From Drosophila miranda (Eukaryota; Arthropoda; Insecta; Diptera; Drosophilidae): 64,000 nucleotides of DNA. The first letter of the stretch is position 1; each line of letters opens with the position of its first letter. The stretch covers positions 9,470,001 to 9,534,000 of the forward strand of contig NC_046673.1 of the NCBI RefSeq assembly GCF_003369915.1, in the 5' to 3' direction. A model generated the notes under the pieces. It was given only the letters and a program-made list of their open reading frames with translations. It was not told where the DNA came from and did not search any database. A program made the position numbers and the translations under genes. This document shows, piece after piece, positions 1 through 32,207 of this stretch.

Positions 1-3000
1 AGTTTTCAAGTGTTTTTTCCGGGGGACCCCCTCCCCCCTTTTTGCTTACACTTTTATGAATCATTTTGTTTTGATTTGTCTTGTTGTTGTGGTTGTTGTT
101 GTTGTGGTTGTTGATGTGGTTATTGTTGTGGTTTTTGTGCTTGTTGTTGTGGTGGTTGTTGTTGTTGTTGATGTTTTTGTGGTTGTTGTTGTTGTGTTGT
201 TGTGGCCTGAATTGAATTTCCATAAATTTCCATAAAACTAGAAGAAGAAAAAACAAGAAGAACAAAACAAAACAAAGACAACGCAAATTTTTCACACCGA
301 AGCGGTTATGCCCTTTTTTCAAATATTGTGGATAATTAATAATTGATAATTAATAATTAAAAACCGAATATATCGATATATATCGCACAATGTAAATTTT
401 TCGAATTATGAATATTAGTTTTTCGAATTGGCGATAAATATATCATTACGTATTTATCGAAAGCTATCGAGGGCTATCGGGAGCTATCAAAATGTATAGA
501 AAACTATTAAAAGCTTTCCAAACTTATCAAAAGTCATCTAAAGCTATCGAAATCTATCAAAAGTGTTCCAAAGCTATCGAAAATTGTGAAATGGTCAAAT
601 ATTTAAATATTACAGTCTAAAAATAGAACATAGCGATACATAAATGAAAATAGTCCCAAGATCCAGGGCAAATCCCAAAGCAGCAGATCAGCAGATGGTC
701 AGATCTATGGCTCTCTCTCTCTTACTCGCACTCTGTGAAAGGGTACACGATTATAAATCAGTTGAGATTTTGTAATTGTTATTATTGTTATTGTTATTGT
801 TGTTATCGTTGTAGTTGTTGACTATTTTGTGCCGTGTTTGTTTGTTTTTCTCATGACGTTCTTTGGCAATCGAGTGAAATAATATGTAATGTACTCGCAC
901 ATACATACATATTTGTATGTACATATAATAATTATGATAATATAAAGTGCAGCGGCAGCTGAAGCACTGGAAAAACAAGTAGAGCCTTTCCATAGTCGCA
1001 GTCGCAGCAGGAAGGAGGAAGGGGTTTCGGAGCTGCTTATCAACTCTACTTAATCGTATATATATGTGTGTGTGTGTGTGTGTATGTGTACAATTATAAA
1101 AGTGTATGAAATGGGGGCCATATAGATACGCCGCTGCACGATCCCGTTGTGGCTACGGACGTGTTTCAATAATCGTTATAGCAACCAACCCGATCCCCCC
1201 ACCCCCCGCCCCGTCCACAAACACCCATAACCGTTCCACTCCATCCCATTCCATTTCATTCCGCATTAATGCAGGGGGAAAAGTACTTAAGCCCCTACTT
1301 CTCTTCCTCTCTGATCTGATTATATATATACCCCATATCGTACACACCTATCGTACACACATATATCGCTAAGCGTTTTGCATTATTATTTTTGATTAAT
1401 TAGGCAATTTGCAGAGTGCGATAAGATTGCGACTCGCGATGGACTCTCGGGATCGAGGCTCGTGTTATTTTGCACGTGCGACTGTGTGGCGCGATGGCGC
1501 GGCCAGTAGCCAGTAGCCAGGCGTGTGCCGCCCACCCACCCACTCTCACTTCCACTTCCACTCGAACGCTGAAGGTCACTCGACGATTAGCGGATGGAAT
1601 AGCTTGACATTCAATAGAGCTTCAGCCCTGACTAAACAAATCAGTGTGTGAATAAGTGATTGAAGTGCTTACGACGCCTCCTCCAGAGAGAGATTTGAAA
1701 CCAGCACAATTACGATCACATTTTGGTTGGTTTTCCATTATTTGCCGAACGATTGTCTCTCAATACCAAACGAATTGCACTCAATTGCTCTCAATGCGGC
1801 TCTCAATTGCATTCGATTTGAAGTGATCTCAAAATTAATTGCCTCTGTACCCAATTCTTGCAGGAGAGCAGGAGACCCCTCCCCTCGGCGGAGCTAAAGA
1901 GAATACCAAAATACATGTCGTGTGCATGAGTTGCGAGTTTCGCCGATTAGATACCATTTCTATGTGCACGATTACAGCCATTTAGCTATTTATAATCTAT
2001 ACGAATTGGTCACCCTTTGAATGCCATTTGATGCTACTGTTTTCTGGGCCAGAAGAGAATCGATTGTGACATTCATTGCCACTGATTCCAAGAGTCAAAG
2101 TCTATCGATATGCCTACCCCTCGCTGTCTGTCTCTCTTTCTATCACGCTGTTCCCCAGTGGGTTAAATAATTAACATATAATTACTGTTCTAATAATATA
2201 AAAACACATTCCAAAGTCGGATGCATGTGCACACACACAAACAGACATGCATGCAGTAAATGGCATTAATTTATATATAATTTTATTTGTTTATTTATTA
2301 ACTACAAATCATCGGCGATCGGCGATCGCTGATCGATACAGCCTAAGACGCAGTTGCCGTTTGCCGTTTGATTTCATCTGCGTTCTGCTTGGCGTGTTGG
2401 CAACCCTGGCCGCTCTTTTGCTACTTCATTTCCAGCGTTCCTCTAGAGCAAGGATGGGATTCTTTGGTTCTTTGTGTGCCCTGCCCTGCCTTGTGGGTGT
2501 TGCCTTTGTCGCCATTGTCTCTTTATCGATTCGCCTCGACAATGTGCACATAAATATTTAACTATGGATGTGTACAAAGCATGTAAATACCCGTACAGTA
2601 TGTACATGCACTGATACGCTTCTTTGTTTGTCATATTTCTGCATATTCGACTGTAGAGTACCCCTTAAACAGAGAGCGAGAGGGCACGCCCTGCCCTTTC
2701 TTGAACCGATCCGTTTCCATTTAATTGTTTAACCAGTTTTCTCTGGTTTATCGCTATCGGTACGGTACGGTAATGTGACTGTTTTTGTTATCGAAGTCCA
2801 GTGTCGGCTCTTCCTCTCCTGCTGGTCGCTGGTCGCTGGGTGCCGGGGGTGGCGTCCATTCTGTCATGGGTTAATTGCTTTCGGCCAGCTCTAAATATAA
2901 TTATTGATTGCCGTTGGTGGTCGCTGGTCGGTCATTAGCAGCTGTGGTGCTTCTTGATACGTGACAGCGATAACGGTAACAAAGGGTAATCATCTTGTTC

Positions 3001-3358
3001 CAAAATGTTCCAGTCATTCCAGCCATAGAAAACAATCTGCAATCAGATCTGTGGCGTCAAACGTAGGTGGCATCTTTTGCATAATCCTCTCCTCTCCTTT
3101 CACTTTCACTTTCCAATTCTGTGCAGCAGGTGGCGCCGCCAGACTGCCTTGGAACAAATTGGGAATTTAAACACATTTGCATTATTTTTGTGTGCAGCTT
3201 TCGATCTTCTGTTGACTCTCTCTCTCTCTTTGCAACTTATTTTTATATTTTATTTTCGGCTTAGTTCGATCGGCCTAGACCCCAAAATACACACAGGCAC
3301 ACGTATAAGGGAGCGGAACGAATGGGATTATGGTGGAACAATGTCTCTTGCGTCTTCT

Positions 3359-3390
<32 letters not shown>
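3359..3390 (+). repeat. Poly-G tract (32 G)
   Basis: An uninterrupted run of 32 G in noncoding sequence upstream of shaggy. It has obvious G-quadruplex potential, and its length is likely unstable and error-prone in assembly. Confidence 0.9.
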
Positions 3391-5217
3391 CTGCGTGGAG
3401 CACGCACACGTACACCGTGTCTTGGTCTTGGTCTTGGCCTTTCGTGGGCTGCCTGTTTTGGCCCATGTCTCTGGGCAATTACACCGTTAATACCAAAACA
3501 ACAGCTAAAGCAAGAACAACGGCAAATGTCAGGGAATTATCGACATGCAAGTTCAAGTCCACTGGGAGGCTTCGCAGGTGCCAGGCGCCAGGTGCCAGAA
3601 GAAAGAACTCCTCTCCCCCAAGGCGCCCCACGCCCCACTCCCCCACCATCAACTCATTTGATATTCAAATTAAAGTTGACTCGACTACCAACCCCCTTTC
3701 GTGCCCCCCATTAGGAGGCACGTGGCGCAGTGCAAGTCTCCAGTCTGGCGGCGAGTGAATAAAATTATTAAAAGGGAACTACACACAGATACAGATACAA
3801 ATGGGAGGGGTGGGGGGGCAATGTCAAGTCAATCGAAATGAAAACAAATTATGATGGGTCGCCACTGCAGCGGGTTGAAGGTAAATGCAAATGTCTCTAA
3901 ATGTCACTCGTGCGGAGAAAGTCAAAGTCGAATGGTTTAAGCCAAAGAAAGTTTCTGGAAAGTTTAAGGAGGGTTGCAGACGGCACAGGGTTTTTCCACT
4001 GAATAGTCATAAGAAAGAAGGAAACCCCAGGCCCACGGAAAGACTCGGTTCCATTTCCTCTAAGAATAGACCTCAAGGAATTAGGTATTCATTCACGGAA
4101 TAGAACTACAACTACTATACACTCGAAGAAAAAGGGGCAGGGTAGAAGGTTACCTCTAAGAACTATTATACCATATAGTGGGCATACCTATAATTCGTTT
4201 CTAAATCAAGAAACTTGTTTGTCAAAGACTGACCTTTGGCACTGGTATGCCCTTAAGGAGGCTTCCTCTATGGTTATGTTCGGCACTCTGCTCCACCTGC
4301 TCCTGTTCCTACTTCCAGAAGGTTTCCTGTTACATTTGTTTGAGCAGTCGTTGGGTTCTGGGACTGGGCACTGGGTTCTGGGGTTCTTTCTTTGTTCTGC
4401 CATGGCATGACCTAACCAACTAAACTAACAAACTGACCTAAGAACCTACCCCGTAATGACCCAAGCCCCTACCACCAGTCCCCCTCCCTCCAGCCTGCTT
4501 TCAACCTGAAACCACACCGTACACGCGGCTCATGCAATAATAATCCACTTGGTTGGTGGTCGGTTGTTTCTCTCTCCCTCTCTCTCCCTCTGTGCGTGCG
4601 GTCTATTGCGCAGTGTCTCTGGTCTCACTGTTTACCTTCCTGCCTCCTCCTCCTCCTGCTGCTGCTGCCTGGACTGGACTCTCTTGTGCTCTATGCTCGT
4701 TTCAGTTTCATTTGGTTTGCTTTCGACACTCCTCTAATTTGCGCTAATGCGTCGCCAAACCCAAACCCAGCCCCAAACCCATTCCAATCCCATCGCAATC
4801 CAATCCAATCCTGCTTCTATATGATGATACCCTTTTTCCACCCATCCACTCTCATTTTCCTTTGTCCTCTTGCATCGATTGGTCGCGGGCACACACAAGA
4901 AACTTTCCCCAAAGGAACTTTGCCCTTGAGCAAAGGAAAGGAATACCTAAAATAGCTATCCATATGACCAATTCCTTAACAATTCACTGGTTCATTGATT
5001 TTATTGGATGGATAGTGAAATATATGGGCAGAATATATTGCCAAGTGAAGAAATCTCCACAAACAAAGTTTCTCTTTCTTGTCCCTTCGGGTTTTCTTCA
5101 GCTATAGATGCATCGTATATCTGAAGGATCGCTCTATAGGGAGCATCAGTTGTGCCCCAAATCCCTGCACATTTATCGGGCAGAGCATCTACTGTTTTTC
5201 CACTTATTGTGAGGCGA

Positions 5218-5302
5218 CAGTACTGCCCATTCTTTCTACTAATTCTGAGCCAGTGCTGCCCATTCTTTCTACCAATTCTGAGACAGTGCTGCCCATCATT
5301 TT
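5218..5302 (+). repeat. 33-bp tandem repeat, about 2.6 copies
   Basis: Two full 33-bp units (5218-5250 and 5251-5283) differ at only a few positions. A third partial unit follows from 5284. Each begins CAGT(A/G)CTGCCCAT. The repeat sits in noncoding sequence upstream of shaggy. Confidence 0.8.
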
Positions 5303-6918
5303 GTGCATATTGTGAGCTGGCATACACCTTTGACTTTTATCTAAAGTCCATTGAGATAAGCCATCCCATAGGTGAAATCTTAAGCCACAGCGTTATTACT
5401 GGATTTTCTTGTTAGATTTAACACCTTCCACGTACCCCTTCTCCTCCTCCTCCACCTCCTCCTCCTCCACCTCCTCCTCCTCCTCCGATCGTAAATCACA
5501 ATAGCAGTCTAAAAAACAATACCATAAAGGGACCTGTGGAGAATATGCATAAAAAAAATAAAAAATAAAAAAAAAATTATTGTATTTTAAAGCTTATCTT
5601 TTTCTTCTTGAATTTCGACACTGATAAGATTATGGGCGTGGAGGTGGGGTGGTGCCAGATTAGTCGAAGGGAATGGTGGCTTCTGTTTCTCGCTCTGCCA
5701 AAAAATTGCAGCAGCGGCGGCGGCGGCGTCGTTTCTTTCATTCAAAAAAGTCGCTGCTCTGGTGGCTGGCAGGGGGTTCATTCGTTCCAAACGTTCCGCT
5801 CTGGCATTGATGATTCAATTCCAAACGTTCCGCAAAGGCAGCGACGCACATCGCACATCAAAAAGCTAACTTTCGCTCTCTGTCGCTGGCGCTCTTTTGC
5901 TCTCTCTCCCCCTCTCTCATTCTCTTTCTCTATGGCTGTGCTTTTTGTTGTGTGTATGTGTGCGTGCGTCAGCGATAATAATTTGGAATTTGAGTCTCCC
6001 CCGGCATCAGCAGCACCGCACCAGCCGCCGCAACGCCTGGCACTGGCACTGCCTCTGGCTTTGGGGTTCTGGCGCTCTGGTGTTGCTGTTTCAGTTTCAT
6101 TTAGCGGGCGACCTCACCAGAGCACATGTTGCTTTTGCGCGCTTACCGGCGGTTAACAGTACAAGCAGAAGCAGAACGAAGCAAGAAAGAGAACGGGAAC
6201 AGCAGAAGGAAGCAGGGCGTAGAGGAAGCAGTTGAAAATAAAGCGGTACAAGAAAAGGAGCGGCCAAAGCAGTTCAATAGCACTTATCTGGCTGGCTGGC
6301 TGGATAAGCAGAGCAGTAGAAGAAACAGTTCGATAAGCAGTTCGATAAGCAGTCTGTGTGTTTTTTTTTGCAGAAGAAAATTCAAAGAATCTCTGCATAT
6401 ATTTCTCTCTCTCTCTTAAATATATTTTTTTTTCTGCGTGTGTTTAAATTTAAAGTGTTTTTGTTTTTTGGTTTTTTTTTGTATTGTTTTCTGTGTTTTC
6501 TGTGTGTCAAAAAAAAAATGAGACGCTATAAATAGCCAGAAAAATGTTAAACAAAAACACAAAAAAGAAACAAGAATAATAAATAATAAAAATAAACCCA
6601 AGCGGAGAAAAGGAAAAGTGCACACAAAATAAAATTAAGAACAACAACAAAAACAACAAGTGAAAATTGTATAATTTTGTCTATAATTAAAATTTTGTTG
6701 CAACGATCCTCCAGGCAATGTGACTCTGAAGCGCCGCGAGTGCAAAAACAAAAACAAAACAAAAAAAACCAAGAAAGAAATTAAGAAAAAGAACCAAAAG
6801 GAAGAGCTAAAGCAAAAGTGAAGGAAAGACAGAAAGAAAACAAAAAAATCAACGGAAAGACCTTTAACCCTTAGACGGAACATAGGAGACATAGGCCTGG
6901 ATAGAGCCCCAAAACCTG

Positions 6919-25791
<18,873 letters not shown>

Positions 25792-27476
25792 CGCAACAGC
25801 TGCGCTCTGTTAATGTAAAATGCTCTTTCTACAGCGTACTGTACTGTTAATCGCATATGTATGTTTTGTTCGCTCTCGCTCGCTCTCAGGGTTGGAGCAG
25901 GCCTAAGTTAGTTTTTTTTTCGCAGCATTCAGCATAGGTAACGGAGCGTGATGGCAACAGAGCCTCAGCCAATCACACACACACGACCACACCGAAACAC
26001 CCAAGAACACACACACATGTATGTATGTATATGTAGCTACTATGTGCATGGCAAAGGCAAAGGCAAGAGAAAATATTTAGCATAAAAAGCAACAACAAAA
26101 AAAAAACCAACAAGAAAATCAACTTTAAAACTATGCATAAAATACCAGTTACGAGTATAATATTGTATTATGTATTATTGAAAAACAGCTCCAAAGACCC
26201 GCCCCAAAAAATACGCCCCGGGGCGTCAACCCCAGCTCCCGACCGTCCCATCCCCATCCCCCCCATCCAAGTAGAGAACAAATTTAATGGAAAATACAGT
26301 CGAGGCCCGGCAACAACAAATGAGAGGAATACTCGGTACTTAGTGAAATAAATCAAAATTTTGTGTCTCCTTTAACGTACCATATAATTACTTACGAGTC
26401 TTACGAGTATCTATGCGGATATCTATCAGATATACATAGTTATAGCATAGCACTCCATAATAGCAAGAGAGAGAGAAAGAGAGAGAGAGGCAAGTGGGGA
26501 AGGAGGAAATGGCTAAGAGAATGAAGCAATCAGAAGAAGGAAACTAGCAAAAAATAAAACAATGAAGCCGAAAGATTTAAAAAAAACATTTACTAAACTC
26601 GCGCAAGTGCACACACACACACACAGCCACACACATACGGTATAGATTAAACATATATATATATATATATATATACATATATACAAGAGGAAAATAAACA
26701 AACAGTCGTAATCCTAGTAGCAATAACCCCATTCCAGGCAGCCGCCCCCATCGGAGGGCCCGCCCCGCCTGCCCCACTTAGCAAAGAGTTTTTTTCGGTG
26801 GCCTGTTCTTAAGTAAAGTCTAGCATTAACTACGATTAGAGGAGGTTAGAGAGATGGGACCTTGGAGCTCGGAGTCCAGTCCGTTAAAACGCAATATACA
26901 ATATACAAATACAAATATACAACAAATTATAATCGTATGACACGTCGGTTTGCGATAAGGACACGTCAGACCAGTGGGAGGAGAGGAGGAAGTACTCGTA
27001 ATCGTACTCTGTAATTGATGAAATTGAGTAAGAAAAAAACGCTTTTAGCGCGCGACGCCACCCATAACATTAAATTAAACAAAAACCAAAAACCAAAAAA
27101 CAAAAAAAAAACAAAAAACAAATACTAATTAAAGGTCGAATGTGAAGGGGGAGGAGTCTCGATGCATACTTATGCGTACAACTAATCAACAAATAACACA
27201 TTTAGCTGCAATTGAACAATTTAAACTAATTTAATACGAACGGAAATGAAATGCAATACACGGTGACAGTGTGTTGGTGTGAGGAAGCGGAAGCGGAAGT
27301 TAATTTAGATTTAAGACAGTTTCGAGCATTCACCCCATCCCCTCTAATCAAGGCTCTATGATTGGTTTTCACTCCACTCTCCCTCCCCGAACGCACTGCT
27401 TGAAGGATATCTCCACGTAGTACACACATACTACATACTACGGTCCCCCGTCCCCCTCCCCCAATAGCAACACCAT

Positions 27477-27523
<47 letters not shown>

Positions 27524-27721
27524 AGTCACCAGCCGATTTCGATTGAATAGAACAAAAGCAAATCTATTTGTATGTATTTCCATAGAGCTCCCAGCATACA
27601 TATACATATACAAAATATATTTTTTTTTTTACTAACTAAAAGATACATTTATAAATTTAATGAACGTTGAGTTTTGTATCCATTAAAAAGAAACTAATAC
27701 AAAATTAGTTATATACAATAC

Positions 27722-27758
<37 letters not shown>

Positions 27759-27936
27759 ACAGACCTGCAAATCTAATTTCCATAAAACTAAAAAATAAAT
27801 AAATAATGTTCCAATTTCCCCCACCCCTGCCCCTTGCCCCTTGCCCCTTGCCCCTTTCCCAAACAAAATACACTTTTAGCGAATAATCTAAGTAAACCAA
27901 ATACAGCAAACACTTTATTTATTATAACTATTGTAA

Positions 27937-27974
<38 letters not shown>

Positions 27975-28480
27975 AAGAAAAATAGAATAAAATAATATAT
28001 AATTTGGAAAAACATTTAAGAAACAAAGATCTAGATATACATGTATACTATATATATATGTATATATATGTATATACATAGTATATATGTATACATATAT
28101 ATATATATATATATATATAGTGGCATACATACATATATAGTATATATTATATATGAAGAACAATTTCAACGTTTCGCTTACAAAAAGAACAAATCCAAAA
28201 CAAAACAAAAAACAAAAAACCAAAAATGAAACTTAAATTTAACTAACAAATAAACACAGAACAGAAAACCTAAAAAAACTAATTGCAAATGAAAAATGAA
28301 AAATGAGATATGAGAAATGAAAAGTGGAAAATCAAATCAAGAAAGCCCCGAAAATATTATTGAAAAATGAATACGAAATGGCGACAAAGAACAACACGAC
28401 ATAAAAACGTAAAGAGAACAACCTTAATTTAAAAACAATAAAAATTACAAACAAAAATATATATAAATGATTGCATTTCC
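25792..28480 (+). other. sgg: Probable 3' UTR of the long shaggy transcripts
   Basis: A very A/T-rich tract with many AATAAA hexamers (one near 28437), a 46-base C run (27478-27523), (CA)n near 27944-27969 and (TA)n near 28097-28120. No coding sequence seen. The exact polyadenylation site cannot be assigned. Confidence 0.5.
27478..27523 (+). repeat. Poly-C tract (46 C)
   Basis: An uninterrupted run of 46 C in the 3' region of shaggy. As RNA it would be a long poly-C stretch, a natural ligand for KH-domain poly-C-binding proteins, and an i-motif or G-quadruplex former in DNA. Confidence 0.9.
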
Positions 28481-29537
28481 CATGGGTTTCATTTCAAACA
28501 AGTAGCACCAATGGTGTGTATCTTTCGGATTGCGTTTCTGGCCACGCCTGAACCAGAGCGGTGTGGGGTCGGCTTGGGGACTGCCAGGGGATTACACTCC
28601 AAAAGATCCTACCAGTGAATACCAGTATGTTGAGAGTGCCTTTCCAAGTACGGACTTAAGGAACATCAGATTGCATTCACAGAATTCGTGGCTTATTAGA
28701 TGAAAGGTAGGTATTCTTCCAGCCTGAAGAATTCAAGGCTATTCAAATTCAAGAAATACACAGGCTCACCTGCTCGAGGCATAGCATACTTTTTGGGGCT
28801 CGATGAGGCAAGGCTTTGGGCCTAATACGAGCATATAATCTGCATAAATCGATGGTGGTCGAGTGCTGCTCCAAGAGGTATTGCGAAGAATAGCCACGAA
28901 GCAGCACATTGAGCCCTGGTCGACACCTGAGGATTGGGCCATGGCGAAGTCTCGAAAAGTCTCACCCACAGGATGAGCGGAGGGAACTATGGCAATCCCG
29001 CGAATAGGAAGACATCCTCCGTTGTGCTACAGGGGATACACCTGCGATTGCCAGCTCGTCCATGCCTGAAAGGGCACTCACGGCCGAGTCAGAGGCTCCG
29101 GCCAGCTGATCATCCATGCCTCGTAGACACCTTAGGATTGGGCCTTCGCGAGGTCTCGAAAAGAGGAGAGGATTATGCCAGGTATATCCTGCGATTGCCA
29201 GATCATCCATGCCTCGTAGACACCTTAGGATTGGGCCATCGCGTAGTATCGAAATATAATGGAGCATGAGAGACAAAGTCAGGGAACCGCATCGGGACCA
29301 ACAGAGTTAGAGGGACTACGGCAATAGGGAGACCTCCTCCGGTATGCTACAGGGGGTGCACCTGCTATTGCCAGATCATCCATCCCTGAGAGGGTACTCA
29401 CGGCCCCCAAACGCAGATCCCAGCCACAAACGAGCATTGAATAGTCGCACTCGAATTTATTTAACAGAAAAAAAAAGTTTTTTACTAGTATATACCATTA
29501 TTTATCTGGTGGTTGCTGCCGATCCTTGGCTTTGCAC
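28481..29537. other. Intergenic region with degenerate local repeats
   Basis: Lies between shaggy and HLH3B. Two duplicated blocks are visible. One (CTACAGGGG...ACACCTGC...) occurs at about 29030-29085 and 29345-29405. The other (CCTCGTAGACACCTTAGG...) occurs near 29118 and 29211, with a weaker third match near 28920. No gene recognised. Part of it may be HLH3B 3' UTR. Confidence 0.55.
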
Positions 29538-30680
29538 CTACGTCCTGCGTCGCTTGACCACACTCAGGTCAGTGGGGAGGCCGAGGCCCCCCTCCAGCTT
29601 GACCCGCCGCTTGCTGCTCCTGCCGCCGGACGAGGCGGTTGTCGTCGGCTTCACTGCGGCCAGAACCCGGGCCTCGGCCACCGCCACCGTCATGGCGGAT
29701 GGCGGATCGGGGAAGGTGGTGGCCTGCTGCTGGAGCTCCGTTTTGATGACTGCTTCGGGGGCAATCATGAGCAGATCGTTGCCGCCGTTGCCACCGTTGC
29801 GCTGCTGCTGGTGTCCGTCCAGGCGCTCGCACTTGATGTGCCGGAAGGCGGACAGGGCGGCTGACGCCTCTGCTGCGTCCGGAGCGTGGCCGTTGGCCAT
29901 GTGGTTGTCGTTGTTGTTCTGCTCGTGCCCTTGCCCGTGCCCGTGGCCGTGCCCGTCCTGGCGCTGTTGCCAGTCGAGGATGCCGGTCAGCAACTTGATG
30001 TACTTGATGGCCGAGCGCAGGATCTCGTTCTTCGACAGCTTCTTGTCCGGCGGATGCGTCGGTACCAGCTTGCGCAGCTCCGCGAAGGCCCCGGACACGT
30101 TTTGCTGGCGCCAGCGCTCGCGGGTGTTGGTGAACACCTTACGGACGCCACCGCCAGTCCCGGCGGAGGCGCCATTGCCGTTCGCCGTGCCCGTCAGCTG
30201 TCCGTTGCGACAGGGCGAGGTCCGGGAGCTGGCGAAGGGATTGCCACAGCCACTGCCGCTGCGCGGCGAGTTGGACAGGGAACGACAGCCTGCGGGAAGG
30301 CCGGTAAGTGTAAGGATTCAGGGTCAGGGGTCAGGCCACTTACCATCCGCCTGATTGCCGTTCAGCACGATATAGTCGCGCAGATCCTCCTCATCCTCCT
30401 CGGTGTCGTTCAGCGAGAAGTCCGACAAGTCGCCGTCTCCGTCCGAAATGGACTCCGTCTTGGGCTGCAGATAGGGCGTGGCATGCCGCAGCAGGGCCGG
30501 CGGCTGGCGAGCCCCAGCCCCAGCTCCAGCTGAAGCAGTGGCGGTGGCAGGTGCCGGCCTGGGTGAGCCGTTGGCCTCCTCCCGTCGGCCATTGCTGCCG
30601 GCGGCCGAGCTGGCGCTGGAGGCCGTGCTCCGCTCATCCGCGTTGTCCGATCCGTTCGAGCTGCTCGGTAGCCAGGCCAT
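29538..30680 (-). CDS. HLH3B: HLH3B, Tal/SCL-family bHLH transcription factor
   Basis: Two coding exons on the minus strand: 30344-30680 and 30289 down to 29538. They join in phase 1 across a 54-bp intron (GATG|GTAAGT, CGCAG|GC) and give 362 residues. The bHLH (about residues 162-215) reads [15 protein letters not shown], then [20 protein letters not shown] and [13 protein letters not shown]. This is nearly identical to vertebrate TAL1/LYL1 and is the single fly member of that class. Flanks are low complexity: an acidic block late in exon 1, and a Gly-His and Gln-rich tail ending VVKRRRT. As a class II bHLH it should bind E-boxes with Daughterless. The neighbour shaggy maps to the same 3A-3B interval in D. 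melanogaster, which supports the assignment. Confidence 0.93.
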
Positions 30681-30880
30681 TTTCGACGTCCGGAGTGCTC
30701 AAAGGCCAGCAGGGAAATGAGCAGCGAACAGCCAGCAGCCAGCCGCCAGCCATCCCCCGTGCGAAGGAGGCGGGACCAGAGCCAGCGACAAACAACCCTC
30801 GTAGAGCGAGGCATACAGAAAAGGGGAGGATGCTGCGCCCAGGCCGGAGGACTCGGGACGCAGGACGCAGGACGGCGCAC

Positions 30881-31522
30881 TCACTGGTAATGCTTCTTGA
30901 CGGCCAGCCCGGGCTTTTTGGACTTCTCCGCCGCATCCCCGACCTGTCCGTCCAACCCCTTGACCCCGGCTACAGATAGCAGCGAGGAAGTGGAGCCCGT
31001 GGCCGTGGCCATTGTGGAGAGATTGCCCGCGGCGAGACTGAGACGCATGGCCGGCGACGGATTCACGAAGATCATCTTGTCCGGCGTCTCCTCGGGCGAG
31101 CGACCGGCTAGGCGGGGCGCCTTGAAGACGTAGGTGGTGGACGTCATTTTGGGGTCCGTATACTCCACCTGCATCTCGATGGGAAAGTCGGTGACCAGCA
31201 CCTCGGTGATCTCGAAGGGGGCGCTGTCCGCCACCTGCAGACGCAGCGGCAGTCGCGGCGACATCCGGAACGTGACGCGGCGGACGAAATTCTCCATGCT
31301 GACATTGTCCTGCTGGCGCAGGTAGACGCACCAGGTGTGGTCGAACAGGCAGGGTATGTCGGGGTCGCTCCACTCCATGCGGCAGCCCAGCACGATGTCC
31401 TTGACGATCACACAGCGCCCGGACAGCTGGAAGAGGGCGCTGCTCGGACCCTTGTTGCAGCTAATCCGCTGGCAGTCGTCGACCACGTTCTGGTGCCGCA
31501 TGGCGCTCCTGTAGCTCATCAT
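30881..31522 (-). CDS. Divergent YEATS-domain protein
   Basis: A single open exon of 213 residues from ATG 31522 (MMSYRSAMRHQ) to TGA 30881-30883. Residues about 30-140 read as a YEATS fold, the histone acyl-lysine reader of GAS41/AF9/ENL: GRCVIVKDIVLG, then HTWCVYLR, ENFVRRVTFRM, and the hallmark APFEITEVLVTDFPIEMQV strand pair. The usual aromatic reader residues are hard to place, so acyl-lysine binding is uncertain. The C-terminus is Ser/Gly/Ala-rich with a basic end. The stop codon overlaps a good donor (ACCA|GTGAGT), so an extra 3' exon is possible. It lies 201 bp upstream of HLH3B on the same strand. A second, more divergent relative lies just upstream, suggesting local duplication. Codon usage is GC-rich like the neighbours. 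Confidence 0.7.
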   Translation of the reverse strand: MMSYRSAMRHQNVVDDCQRISCNKGPSSALFQLSGRCVIVKDIVLGCRMEWSDPDIPCLFDHTWCVYLRQQDNVSMENFVRRVTFRMSPRLPLRLQVADSAPFEITEVLVTDFPIEMQVEYTDPKMTSTTYVFKAPRLAGRSPEETPDKMIFVNPSPAMRLSLAAGNLSTMATATGSTSSLLSVAGVKGLDGQVGDAAEKSKKPGLAVKKHYQ

Positions 31523-32207
31523 CTTGTCGGTGCCTCGAGACCTGTTACGATGTACGGCGTTTGGTGGGTGCGGGTGTGGGGGCACTTGCTGGTACCCAAA
31601 ACAGAGCAGCGCGAAATCAAATAAACCGAAAATTTGCAATTTAATCGTAAAGCTAGAGCACTAGAAACATTTTGAGAAGTGGTTGAGAACTGAATGACTG
31701 AAGGCACCAAAGTCTCGGCCAACTGGGATTCGGAGCCCGCCGGATTGCCACGAAAACGAAGGGAAAGGGGGTTCCGTTCCGGGCAAAGCTCGGGATCTTA
31801 TCAGCAGCGAGGGCCGCGAAGGAAAAAAAACAGCCAGAAGAAGGTCCGGCAAAACTTTTCCAAAAGCGTGAAAATTTCCACGGAAATTTGCCTACGCGGA
31901 TGCCTTTCACGCCCCATGCCACGCCTAATTGTCCCATCCCCCTCAAACGGCGGGCAGGCCGGCGGGAGTCCCAGCCAAGAATGGGGTCCGGCCTCTGGGG
32001 GGAGGTCGGAACTGCGCAGACTCGCGGGGGCGGAGCCACGGGGCCAGCAACCCCCACAAAACCCAGGACCCCGGGACCCAAGGAAATCTGTTGCGGTGTA
32101 AATTTATATTTGGAATCTGAGCCGTGCGAACAGGAACAAGTGCGGTGTTGAAAGCAGACTACCACCGCTCAGAGATCATCGGCCCATCGGGTCATCGGGT
32201 CGTCGGT
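31523..32207. other. Intergenic space between the two YEATS-like genes
   Basis: No coding signal on either strand that looks like a protein family. It should hold the promoter and 5' UTR of the gene ending at 30881 and the 3' end of the one ending at 32208. Confidence 0.5.

Larger units (their letters stand above)
1..6918. other. Noncoding upstream region or intron of shaggy
   Basis: I see no convincing coding exon here. The stretch holds TTG/GTT-rich tracts (60-200), a degenerate run of AGCTATCGA-like words (about 430-600), a (TG)n tract near 1065-1084, a 32-base G run (3359-3390), a 33-bp tandem repeat (5218-5302), and CT-rich stretches near 5870-5940 typical of fly GAGA-type promoter regions. 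The last 700 bases before the coding exon at 6919 are A-rich and resemble a 5' UTR. The known first coding exon of the short Sgg10 isoform (starting MSGRPRTSSF) was not found, so that exon probably lies upstream of the window. Confidence 0.6.
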
